The position numbers and the translations under genes are program-made. A DNA stretch of 56,756 nt from Amycolatopsis jejuensis. Its GTDB lineage: Bacteria; Actinomycetota; Actinomycetes; Mycobacteriales; Pseudonocardiaceae. Positions 9,665 through 17,581 of this stretch are shown one piece after another. The stretch's first letter is position 1. Each line of letters begins with the position of its first letter. Below the pieces are notes generated by a model. The model saw nothing but the letters and a program-made list of their open reading frames with translations, was not told the DNA's origin and ran no database searches. The DNA lies in NCBI RefSeq assembly GCF_000717335.1, contig NZ_JNYZ01000046.1, positions 1 to 56,756 of the forward strand, given 5' to 3'.

Positions 9665-11112
9665 CCGCGCCGCCGGCGCCGGACGAAACCGAAGTACGGC
9701 AGGATTTTCGTGAGCAGGTAGTACTCGCCGTGCGGCCGCGGCCACTGGGTCACGTTGCGGCCGCTGGCCGAGTGGTAGTAGTTGGTACAACCCGCTTCCA
9801 TCACGGGCGTGCTGCGCAGCAGTTCACGGTCGATCCAGCGCACCCACCGCCGCGCCGCGCCCGGTTTCGTGTCCACCACCGAACCGCGCCGCATCCGTGT
9901 GACGGCCTTCGCGGCCACTTCAGCCTGACGTTCCAGCTGCGCGACAATCGAAAACCCGCCGTTGGTGTTCGGGCCGTAGAGCATGAAGAAGTTCGGGAAT
10001 CCGGGCACCGTGATGCCGAGGAACGCGGACGGCTCGCCGTTCCACACCTCGTGCAGGCTCGCGCCGCCGACGCCGCGTACCTCCATCGACGCCAGAAAGC
10101 TCGTCGTGCGGAAGCCGGTGGCCATCACGAGCACGTCGATCTCGTGTTCGGTGCCGTCCGCAGAAACGATTCCCTTCGGGGTCATCTCGGTGACCGCGTG
10201 CGGGACCAGCTCGACGTTCGGCCGGTTCAGCGCCGGATAGAACCCCGTGGCCTGCACCGGCCGCTTGCATCCCCACGGGTAATCGGGGGTCAGCTGGGCG
10301 CGCAGGACCGGATCGGCAATGGTGGTTGCGAGGTACTCCCGGCATTTCTGCAGGTTCGCCTTCTGCTGCTTGCTGGCGAGGTCGTAAGCCTTGAACATCT
10401 GCCGGAACTGGTAGAAGAGATGTGCGCGACGGGCTTTCTGCAGGAGCGGGAACCGCCGGAACCGCGCGCGTTCCCGCGGCGTGAAGTCACGCTCGCCCTT
10501 CGGCAGGATCCAGGCGGGCTGGCGCTGGAACACGTACAGCCGGTCGACCTGGTCCGCGATGGCGGGCACGACCTGGGTGGCTGTGGAGCCGGTGCCGACC
10601 ACGGCCACGCGCTTCCCGGTGAGGTCGTGCTCGTGCTCCCACCGCGCGGTGTGGAACTTGACACCGGCGAACTCGTCCATCCCCGGCCATTCCGGATACC
10701 GCGGCTCGTTGAGCAGGCCGAGGCAGCTGATCACCGCGTCGAACCACTTCGTCTCGCCCCCGGCCAGCCGGACCTCGTAGCGCGCGACTTCCTCGTGCCA
10801 GGTCACCGCCTCCACCGCGACACCGAACCGGCAGTGCCGCCGCAGGTCGAAGCGGTCCAGCACGTGTTCGGTGTACGCCTGCAGTTCAGGCTGGGTGGCG
10901 TGCGTGCGCGCCCAGTCGTAGGTGAGGAAGGAGAAGGAGTACGCGTGCGAGGCGATGTCGACCTCGCAGCCGGGATACCGGTTGTCCCACCAGGTGCCGC
11001 CGGGTCCGGCAGAGCGCTCGAAGACGGTGAACGTCTCGATCCCGCGTTGCCGCAGCTTGACTGCCGCGGCGATCCCGCCGAGTCCACAGCCGATGATCGC
11101 CACCGTGGTCAT
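9661..11112 (-). CDS. Flavin-containing monooxygenase, Baeyer-Villiger type
   Basis: 483-residue FAD/NADPH monooxygenase. The FAD Rossmann motif GCGLGG is at 8-13, the fingerprint FAGVKFHTARW at 148-158 matches the Baeyer-Villiger consensus FxGxxxHxxxW, and the NADPH motif GTGSTA is at 173-178. It would insert one oxygen next to a ketone, giving an ester or lactone, or oxidise a heteroatom. It overlaps the M20 gene upstream and the CMD gene downstream by 4 nt each, so the three are made together. Ester products could be substrates for nearby hydrolases. The actual substrate cannot be read from the sequence. Confidence 0.9.
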   Translation of the reverse strand: MTTVAIIGCGLGGIAAAVKLRQRGIETFTVFERSAGPGGTWWDNRYPGCEVDIASHAYSFSFLTYDWARTHATQPELQAYTEHVLDRFDLRRHCRFGVAVEAVTWHEEVARYEVRLAGGETKWFDAVISCLGLLNEPRYPEWPGMDEFAGVKFHTARWEHEHDLTGKRVAVVGTGSTATQVVPAIADQVDRLYVFQRQPAWILPKGERDFTPRERARFRRFPLLQKARRAHLFYQFRQMFKAYDLASKQQKANLQKCREYLATTIADPVLRAQLTPDYPWGCKRPVQATGFYPALNRPNVELVPHAVTEMTPKGIVSADGTEHEIDVLVMATGFRTTSFLASMEVRGVGGASLHEVWNGEPSAFLGITVPGFPNFFMLYGPNTNGGFSIVAQLERQAEVAAKAVTRMRRGSVVDTKPGAARRWVRWIDRELLRSTPVMEAGCTNYYHSASGRNVTQWPRPHGEYYLLTKILPYFGFVRRRRRG

Positions 11113-12362
11113 CGCGACATCAGCCCCGCCAGCACGCGGGCGCCGAACTGCAGCGCGTCGACCGGACAGCGCTCGTCGACGCCGTGGAACATCGCGGGAT
11201 AGTCGTAGCCGGGTGGCAGGAGCATCGGGGTGAAGCCGAAGGTCTGCATACCCAGCCGCTGGAACCATTTGTTGTCCGTGCCGCCGCTGAACACGTACGG
11301 CGCGGCGGTGCTGCCGGGTAGCTCGTGGGCCAATGCTTCGGTCATTCTGGTGAACCACTCACCGTCGTGGTCCGTCCAGGCGGCGGGGCTGCGGCGGAGC
11401 AGGGTGGCTTCACCGGCGGTCATGTGCTCGTGCAGGTCGTCCTCGAAACCCGGTACGTAACGGCAGTCGAACCGCGCCCACGCCTCGCCGGGGATCACGT
11501 TTTCCTTGTACCCGGCGCCGGTCATCGTCACGTTCACGGTGTTGCGGGCCCCCGCCGCCAGCATGCGCGCGAACGGGCCGGTACGGGTTTCGAGGACGTC
11601 CAGGACGTCTTCTGCTGCGGTGACCGGTCGTCCGGCGAGGCTCGTGGCGAGGGCCCGCATCGGTTCGGTGACGGCAAGCGGCTGCTCCCCCGCGATCAAC
11701 CGGTCGACGGTGGCGGCGAGCTTCGGGATCGGGTTGTCCTCGGCGACCATACTTCCGTGGCCCGCGATTCCCTGCTCGCGGACCTCATACCAGCGTAACC
11801 CTTTGTCCGCAACGGAAATCGCGAACACCGACGGGGTCACGTTGAATCCGCCGACCTCCCCGATCGCCGCCTGGCAACCTTCGAACAGCTCCGGGTGATG
11901 GCGGACCAGGTATCCGGCGCCGTGCTCGCCGCCGGTTTCTTCGTCGGCGAGAAAGGCCAGGACGACGTCTCGCTCGGGTTGTTGTCCATTTGCGACAGTA
12001 GTGTCCACTGCAGACAGTGTCATCGCGACCGCGTTCTTCATGTCGACCGCGCCACGGCCCCACACGTAACCGTCAGCGATCTCGCCGCTGTGCGGGTCGA
12101 CCGACCAGGCTGCTGCGTCGGCCGGAACAGTGTCCAGATGGCCCTGCACCAGCAAGGCAGGCAATTCCGGATCGCGGCCGGGCCAACGGGCCACTATGTT
12201 CGTGCGGCCCGGAATCTGTTCGTACACCGCGGGTTCGAGTCCGAGGTCGGCCAGGAACGCGGCGACGTATTCCGCTGCCGGACGCTCGTTCGAGCCGGGA
12301 TTGGTGGTGTCGAAACGGATCAGGTCACTGCAGATCTCTTCGACCGGTTTGCGTCCCGTCAC
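11109..12362 (-). CDS. M20-family metallopeptidase/deacylase (ArgE/DapE/ACY1 group)
   Basis: 417-residue two-zinc amidohydrolase with all usual ligands: H75-L-D77 in GHLDTVP, D107 in GAVDMKN, the catalytic pair E141-E142 in DEETGG, and the late His in MFHGVDE. It would hydrolyse an N-acyl amino acid or peptide amide bond. GTG at 12362 is the start because it forms a GTGA overlap with the stop of the paralogous gene upstream, the pattern seen across this operon. Together with that paralogue it may process an amide intermediate of the same pathway. ArgE, DapE and succinyl-diaminopimelate roles cannot be separated here, though the context argues against biosynthesis. Confidence 0.88.
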   Translation of the reverse strand: MTGRKPVEEICSDLIRFDTTNPGSNERPAAEYVAAFLADLGLEPAVYEQIPGRTNIVARWPGRDPELPALLVQGHLDTVPADAAAWSVDPHSGEIADGYVWGRGAVDMKNAVAMTLSAVDTTVANGQQPERDVVLAFLADEETGGEHGAGYLVRHHPELFEGCQAAIGEVGGFNVTPSVFAISVADKGLRWYEVREQGIAGHGSMVAEDNPIPKLAATVDRLIAGEQPLAVTEPMRALATSLAGRPVTAAEDVLDVLETRTGPFARMLAAGARNTVNVTMTGAGYKENVIPGEAWARFDCRYVPGFEDDLHEHMTAGEATLLRRSPAAWTDHDGEWFTRMTEALAHELPGSTAAPYVFSGGTDNKWFQRLGMQTFGFTPMLLPPGYDYPAMFHGVDERCPVDALQFGARVLAGLMSR

Positions 12363-13564
12363 CGGCCGCCACCGAGGGTGAGCGCAGCGACCGCGTACGT
12401 TTTCACTGCGGTGAGGTAATCGGCGATGAGCACGGATTCGTCGTCCCAATAACAATCCATCGAGCCCGGGCCATAGGTGACGGCCTTGATTCCGGCCTCC
12501 CAGAAGATCGGGGTGTCCGGCCAGGCTTTGTGCACGTCGAAACTTGCCGCTTCGCCGGTGGTTTCCCGATGTGCGGCGGCGACGTCGAGCACAATGCGTT
12601 CGTCCGGCGACATTTCCAGGGAACTGCGCGGGTTCTTGACGCACGTTGCTTCCAGACTGACATCAACCGGGAACTCGGCGAGCCGGTCCAGCGAACGGCC
12701 GACCGCGGCGCGGACATCGCGTAACACATCGTCTTGGGTTTGGGCGGCGGGAAAACGGAAGTCGAAAGTGATGTCGCAACGCTCTGGTACGAGGTTGTGC
12801 GCGACTCCACCGGAGACCTGGGCGACGTTGCATACCTTGACGTCCGGCAGTTCCCGTCCATTGTGGTCGGTGATCGGCATTGCCAGTACTTCGCGAATGA
12901 CCTCCGCGGCGCGTTCCACCGCATTGACCCCGATGTCCAGCGCGGTGGTGTGCGCGGCGCGGCCGCTGACCGTCACGGTCACGTACGCAATTCCGCGTTG
13001 CCCGGTCAGCACTCGCATATCGCTCGGTTCGCAGTTGATGGCGTACTCGGCTTCGAGACCGTCGCGAATTGCCTGCCGGGTTCCTTCCCCGCCCTCGAAA
13101 TGATTCGGCACTGCCAGCACGACGACATCCCGCGGTGGCCGCAGTCCGGCTTTGGCGAGCATTACCGTCGCCATGGTCATGGCCGCGGTTCCGGCCTTCA
13201 TGTCCGACACGCCGACGCCATAGATCCGGCCGTCCTCGATGTCTCCGCCGAATGGATCCCGTTTCCAAGACTGCGAAGGCGGGTAGACCTCCATGTGTCC
13301 ATTGAGGACGACCGGACCGGCGTCGCCACCGCGGTACCGCGCGAGGACGTTGGGCATGCCGTCGGTGCCCGAGTACGGCAGGTCCACGTCTACGCCCGCT
13401 TCCCGCAGCGGTACCGCGAGGTGTTCCGCGGCGGCGGTGAGCGCCGGGCCGTCGCCCCAGACACTGGGGATACGCAGGAAGTCCCGGAGAAAGGTGACGA
13501 GCTGGTCGGTGTGCTGATCGATGACGGCGATCGCCTGTCCGGTTTCGGTCGCTGCGGTCCGCAT
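12359..13564 (-). CDS. M20-family protein with altered metal site
   Basis: 401-residue protein with the M20 fold. The central dimerisation region has SGRAAHT, and H90 and D121 (VSDMKAG) are conserved. Other key positions differ from the paralogue downstream: H-x-D reads H90-M-E92, the catalytic Glu-Glu pair is replaced by H155-F156 in NHFEGGEG, and the late His ligand is absent in MDCYWDDES. The frame is long and undamaged, so this is not decay. It may have another catalytic chemistry or a partner role. It is the first gene of the leftward run ending at 8244. Start is the ATG at 13564. About 40 nt upstream is a TACGCT -10-like box, and about 78 nt upstream is an element shared with the aldehyde dehydrogenase gene. 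Confidence 0.82.
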   Translation of the reverse strand: MRTAATETGQAIAVIDQHTDQLVTFLRDFLRIPSVWGDGPALTAAAEHLAVPLREAGVDVDLPYSGTDGMPNVLARYRGGDAGPVVLNGHMEVYPPSQSWKRDPFGGDIEDGRIYGVGVSDMKAGTAAMTMATVMLAKAGLRPPRDVVVLAVPNHFEGGEGTRQAIRDGLEAEYAINCEPSDMRVLTGQRGIAYVTVTVSGRAAHTTALDIGVNAVERAAEVIREVLAMPITDHNGRELPDVKVCNVAQVSGGVAHNLVPERCDITFDFRFPAAQTQDDVLRDVRAAVGRSLDRLAEFPVDVSLEATCVKNPRSSLEMSPDERIVLDVAAAHRETTGEAASFDVHKAWPDTPIFWEAGIKAVTYGPGSMDCYWDDESVLIADYLTAVKTYAVAALTLGGGR

Positions 13565-13636
13565 TGCGCAAGTCCTTTGTGGATGGCGAGGGATGCTTCG
13601 AGCGTAGGAGGTCCGGTGGCGTGCCGTCTTGGGCCC

Positions 13637-13669
13637 GGCGCCCCAAAGAACCTCGGCGGGCGTTATGCC
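13637..13669 (-). promoter_or_regulatory. Shared 33-nt upstream element, copy 1 (possible PucR-type site)
   Basis: Matches the stretch 20718-20750 at 25 of 33 positions without gaps. The core reads TTCTTTGGG on the minus strand and the outer part CATAAnGC. It ends 73 nt above the ATG at 13564, and a TACGCT -10-like box (13601-13606) lies between. The core resembles the first half of the PucR box reported in Bacillus (WWWCNTTGG). It overlaps the stop codon of the SGNH gene at 13663. Binding by the local PucR protein is inferred. Confidence 0.5.
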
Positions 13670-14775
13670 TGCGGCACAGGCAGGAGCCCCCCGGCGCCGA
13701 AGGTCGCGTCGTGGAAGCGTTCGGCGATGACGCGGTAGCCCTCCGCGGTGGGGTGGAGGCCGTCGTACAGGTACTCGGCGTCCAGCAGGGTCAGGCCGTC
13801 GAGGTAGTTCAGGTGCTCGTCTTTGCGGACGGTGACCATCTCGCGGACGATTTCCCGCATCCGCCGTAAGGTGAAGGCATCTTCCGACGGTTCGCCGGAC
13901 GCTGCGTAACGACCGTCCGGACCTTGCGGCGTCGGCCCCGCCCGGTTTTCCGCCGAAGGGAAAACGATGGGTGACACCACGAGGATCGGGGTCTCCGGAT
14001 GTCCTTCGCGGATGGTGTCGAGGAAACCGTGCAGCGCGGGGCCGAATGTGCGGAGGCTCATGGTCGCCATGTTCAGCACGTTCACCGCGACCTTCAGGCT
14101 GATGACTGCGGCCGGAGTATCCCGGATGGTGCGTGCGATGAACGGGTCGAGGTGACAGCTTCCGGCGAACGCCAGGCACAGCAGGTCGAGTCCGGTCTGC
14201 CGGGCGACGAGCGCGGGCCAGGTCGCGGTCGGGCTGCTTGCCTCGGCGCAGTGGCTGATCGAACTGCCGTAATGGATCCAGCGGGGTGCGGTGATCGGGT
14301 CCGGTTCGATTTCGCCGTCCGCATCCAGGGCCTGGAGTTCGACCACCGACGCCTGCGGAAGCCAGATCTCGACGCTTTTCCGGCCTTCGGGGAGCTCCTC
14401 GAAGAGAATCGTTTCGGCATTTCCGGCGGTGCGCTCGACGACTGCTCCGGCGTCCACAATGCACAGATCTCCGGCGGTGGCGGGCCGGGATTGGGCCAGG
14501 TCGCCGTCGAGGACCAGGTCGAACATCACCGGGGGCAGCGGGAAGTGGATGTTGCGGAACCGGGTCACGCGGACGTCCAGTTTGAGGCTGCGGGCGGTGG
14601 TGCGGAACACGAGCCGCACCCCGGCCGGGCGGGGTTCCACCAGGTTGAGGTACGGGTCGGTGGCCTGCACCCGGGTCCACGCGGGCAGCCGGCGCGGGAG
14701 GACGCCGCCGGGGCGGGGTTCGAGGTCCAGCGCACCCGCGATGGTGACGCGGTCGTCCGGGAACTCGATGCGCAT
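13663..14775 (-). CDS. SGNH/GDSL-family hydrolase
   Basis: 370-residue predicted esterase or deacetylase. The C-terminal SGNH domain carries block I GSSISH with the nucleophilic Ser, a GSCHLDP segment, the sequence VAVNVLN where the block III Asn is expected, and block V DGLHPTAEGY with the catalytic Asp-His pair. The first ~150 residues look like the beta-sandwich domain that precedes SGNH domains in related proteins. There is no signal peptide. The ATG overlaps the CaiB stop as TGATG, so it is coupled to the CoA-transferase gene. The ester substrate is unknown. It may hydrolyse an ester made by the nearby Baeyer-Villiger enzyme, which is speculation. Confidence 0.85.
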   Translation of the reverse strand: MRIEFPDDRVTIAGALDLEPRPGGVLPRRLPAWTRVQATDPYLNLVEPRPAGVRLVFRTTARSLKLDVRVTRFRNIHFPLPPVMFDLVLDGDLAQSRPATAGDLCIVDAGAVVERTAGNAETILFEELPEGRKSVEIWLPQASVVELQALDADGEIEPDPITAPRWIHYGSSISHCAEASSPTATWPALVARQTGLDLLCLAFAGSCHLDPFIARTIRDTPAAVISLKVAVNVLNMATMSLRTFGPALHGFLDTIREGHPETPILVVSPIVFPSAENRAGPTPQGPDGRYAASGEPSEDAFTLRRMREIVREMVTVRKDEHLNYLDGLTLLDAEYLYDGLHPTAEGYRVIAERFHDATFGAGGLLPVPQA

Positions 14776-15908
14776 CAGCTCTCCTGCCTGATCCATTCGC
14801 CGATGAGGTCGTTGTGCTCGCCCAGCTCCGGGGCCGGGCGGAAGCTGTCGACGGTGCCGGTCGTGCGGACGCCGGTGTCGAGGGTGCGGAATCCATCCGG
14901 TTCCGTGCGCACTAACCCGCGTGCCGCGACGCTCGGTTGCGCCAGCGCTTCGCGCACACTGAGCACCGGTCCACAGGGGACACCTGCCTCGGACAGCACT
15001 TCGATCGCTTCGTCACGGGTCATTCCCGCGAGTGCGGATTCCACTTCGGACTGGAGCGCATGCCGATGCCGCGCACGGTCTGCGTCACTGCGGTAGCGGC
15101 CGTCGACCAGCCACTGTGGACGGTCCAGCGCATCGGCGAGTTTGGCGAACAACGCGTCGCTGGCAACGGCAATGGCGACGGGCTCGTCCTTGGTCGCGAA
15201 GGTGCCGTAGGGTGCGCTGACCGCGTGGTGACTGCCGGTCGGCGCCATGTCCTCGGTGGTATGCAGGGCGCGCATTGCCGTCGATTCGAGTACTGAGATG
15301 AGGCTGTCGAACATCGCCACGTCGAGGTGCTGACCGCGACCGGTCCGGTTGCGCTCGTGCAGCGCGGAAAGCGTTGCCACGGCGGCGTAAAGGGCCGGGA
15401 CGATGTCGCCGATGCTGATCCCGACCCGCACGCCGGGGCCACCGTCGGGCCCGGTCACCGACATGAGGCCGGAGAGCGCTTGCACGATGAGGTCGTACGC
15501 GGGTTTGCCCGCCGACGGCCCGGTCTGGCCGAAACCACTGATGCTCACCGCGATCAGCCGCGGGTTGAGCCGGTGCAGCTCGTCGGGCGGGAAGCCGAGC
15601 CGGCCGAGGACGCCGGGGCGGAAGTTCTCGACCAGGACATCAGCGCGCCGGATCAGGCCGGCCAGCCGCTCGCGGCCGTCGTCGGTGCGCAGGTCGAGGG
15701 TGATGCCGTATTTGTTGCGGTTCAGCAGGCGGTGGAAGGTGCTCACACCCGCTTCGGTGAACGGCCCGAAATGCCGCGCGTCGTCGCCGGTGGGAGCCTC
15801 GACTTTGATCACTTCGGCCCCGAGATCGGCGAAAATCCGCGTGCACATCGGGCCGGACAGAATCCGGCTGAGATCGACGACGCGGACGCCTTCGAGTGCG
15901 CCAGTCAT
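14775..15908 (-). CDS. CaiB/BaiF family CoA-transferase (class III)
   Basis: 377-residue class III CoA-transferase, which moves CoA between carboxylic acids through an aspartyl-CoA intermediate. The N-terminal GVRVVDLSRILSGPMCTRIF block, AEVIKVE, NRNKYGITLDL and the catalytic Asp139 in KPAYDLIVQA are all present. The start is the ATG at 15908, giving the canonical short leader before VVDLS. It lies just downstream of hutU, 31 nt away, and is coupled to the SGNH hydrolase gene. Its place beside hutU and ABC, acyl-CoA synthetase and acyl-CoA dehydrogenase genes suggests it activates the carboxylic acid degraded by this region. Confidence 0.93.
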   Translation of the reverse strand: MTGALEGVRVVDLSRILSGPMCTRIFADLGAEVIKVEAPTGDDARHFGPFTEAGVSTFHRLLNRNKYGITLDLRTDDGRERLAGLIRRADVLVENFRPGVLGRLGFPPDELHRLNPRLIAVSISGFGQTGPSAGKPAYDLIVQALSGLMSVTGPDGGPGVRVGISIGDIVPALYAAVATLSALHERNRTGRGQHLDVAMFDSLISVLESTAMRALHTTEDMAPTGSHHAVSAPYGTFATKDEPVAIAVASDALFAKLADALDRPQWLVDGRYRSDADRARHRHALQSEVESALAGMTRDEAIEVLSEAGVPCGPVLSVREALAQPSVAARGLVRTEPDGFRTLDTGVRTTGTVDSFRPAPELGEHNDLIGEWIRQES

Positions 15909-15939
15909 GCGGACCGCCGCGGGTGGGCGGGGAGTGCGC

Positions 15940-17550
15940 TCAGCCGAACCATTGCAACCCGCTCTCCCGGACCGCGTCCGCCGCCGCCGGGTAGCCCGCA
16001 TCCGCATAGCGCATGATGCCGATCCCCGTATCCGCCGTCAGCGCGGCCGAGATCCGGTCGTCCGCGGCGGAGGTCCCGTCCGCGACCAGCGTCACCCCCG
16101 CGCTCTGCATGTACCCCGCATAGCCGCCGCCACCGGCGTGAATCGCCACGAGGTCCGCGCCCGAACCTGACGTGAGCAGGGCGTTCAGCAGCGGCCAGTC
16201 CGACACCGCGTCCGAGCCGTCCGGCATGTTCTCCGTCTCGCGCAGTGGTTGCGAGACCCCGCCCGCGTCGAGGTGGTCCCGGGTGAACGCGACCGGGCCC
16301 TTCAGCTCACCCCGCCGGACCGCGTCGTTCACCAGCAGCGCCATCCGCGTCCGTTCGCCGTGGGCCAGCCAGGAAATGCGCGCGGGCAGCCCGGCTTGCG
16401 GGACATGTTCACGCGCGAGCGGGATCCAGCGGGCGACCAGCGGGTTGTCCGGGAAGTTCCGGACCACGAGGTCGTCGATCACGTCGAGGTCGGCCGGATC
16501 GCCGGACGCCGCCAGCCAGCGGAACGGGCCGAGGCCCCGGCAGAACAGCGGGCGAATGTAGCGTTCCACGAAAATCGGGATCCGGAAGGCGTCCACGCCG
16601 GATTTCGCTGCCTGTGCACGGATGTTGTTGCCGTATTCGAACACGACGGCACCCGCGTCCTGCCACGCCAGCATGCACTCGACATGCGTGGCGATCGACT
16701 CCTCGGCCAGCCGGATCAGCTCGTCCGGGTCCTGTTCGCGCAGCGCGGCGACCTCGGCGGCGGTGAGTTTCGCCGGGACGTACCCGTATTTCAGGTCGTG
16801 CGCGGACGTCTGGTCGGTCACCACATCCGGCACGACCCCCCGGTCACGCAAGAGAGGCAGGATCGTTGCGGCATTGCCGAGCAGACCGATGGAATCCGCC
16901 TTGCGCGCCGCAACGCTCTCCCGCGCCCAGGAGATCGCCTCGTCGACCGACGACGTCGACCGCATCAGGTACCCGCTGTCGAGCCGCCGCTTGATCCGGT
17001 CCGGATCGACCTCCACGCACAACGCCACGCCGCCCGCCAGCACGGTGGCCAGGGGCTGCGCACCGCCCATCCCGCCCAGCCCGGCCGTGACGACGAGCCG
17101 TCCGGCGAGGTCACCGCCGAAGTGCTCGTCGGCCACCGCGACCAGCGTCTGGTAGGTGCCCTGGAGAATGCCCTGCGACCCGATGTACTGCCAGTCGCCC
17201 GCGGTGTAGCCGCCCCACATGATGAGACCGCGCTGCTCCAGCTCGTAGAAGTGCGAGCTGGTGGCCCACCGGCCGATGAGGTTGCTGGTGGCCATCAGCA
17301 CGAGTGGCGCGGCCGGTCCGGTCGGGAACACGCCGATCGGTTTGCCGGACTGGATCACGAGCGTCTCGTTCTCGTCCAGTTCGGACAGTGCCCGTACGGT
17401 GGCGGCCAGCGCGTCGTGGTCGCGGGCGGCTTTGGCCAGTCCCGCGTAGACGATCAGCTCGTCCGGCCGCTCGGCGTGTTCCAGGGTGTTCTCCAGCATG
17501 CGCAGCAACGTTTCCTGGCGCCAGCCCCGGCACCGCAACCCGTTCGCCAT
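15940..17550 (-). CDS. hutU: Urocanate hydratase
   Basis: 536-residue HutU homologue of near-usual length (~550). Urocanase adds water to urocanate to give 4-imidazolone-5-propanoate, using tightly bound NAD+. Family blocks are clear: WGGYTAGDWQYIGSQGI, then GLGGMGGAQPLA for NAD+, CVEVDPDRIKRRLDSGY, DQTSAHDLKYGYVP, FEYGNNIRAQA, and near the end IHAGGGGYAGYMQSAG. It sits between a ThDP enzyme and a CoA-transferase rather than beside hutH. hutI is about 14 kb away and oriented the same way. A homologue acting on a substituted urocanate (for example thiourocanate) cannot be excluded. Confidence 0.93.
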   Translation of the reverse strand: MANGLRCRGWRQETLLRMLENTLEHAERPDELIVYAGLAKAARDHDALAATVRALSELDENETLVIQSGKPIGVFPTGPAAPLVLMATSNLIGRWATSSHFYELEQRGLIMWGGYTAGDWQYIGSQGILQGTYQTLVAVADEHFGGDLAGRLVVTAGLGGMGGAQPLATVLAGGVALCVEVDPDRIKRRLDSGYLMRSTSSVDEAISWARESVAARKADSIGLLGNAATILPLLRDRGVVPDVVTDQTSAHDLKYGYVPAKLTAAEVAALREQDPDELIRLAEESIATHVECMLAWQDAGAVVFEYGNNIRAQAAKSGVDAFRIPIFVERYIRPLFCRGLGPFRWLAASGDPADLDVIDDLVVRNFPDNPLVARWIPLAREHVPQAGLPARISWLAHGERTRMALLVNDAVRRGELKGPVAFTRDHLDAGGVSQPLRETENMPDGSDAVSDWPLLNALLTSGSGADLVAIHAGGGGYAGYMQSAGVTLVADGTSAADDRISAALTADTGIGIMRYADAGYPAAADAVRESGLQWFG

Positions 17551-17581
17551 GCCCTGCCCTTCTCTCGAAATCGGCGGAATG

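Noticed and set aside
6645..9713. A 1,022-codon open frame on the plus strand
   Set aside because: It lies opposite the ATPase, hydratase and CMD genes. Its composition (Arg, Pro, His, Asp-rich low-complexity) is that of an antisense shadow in GC-rich DNA.
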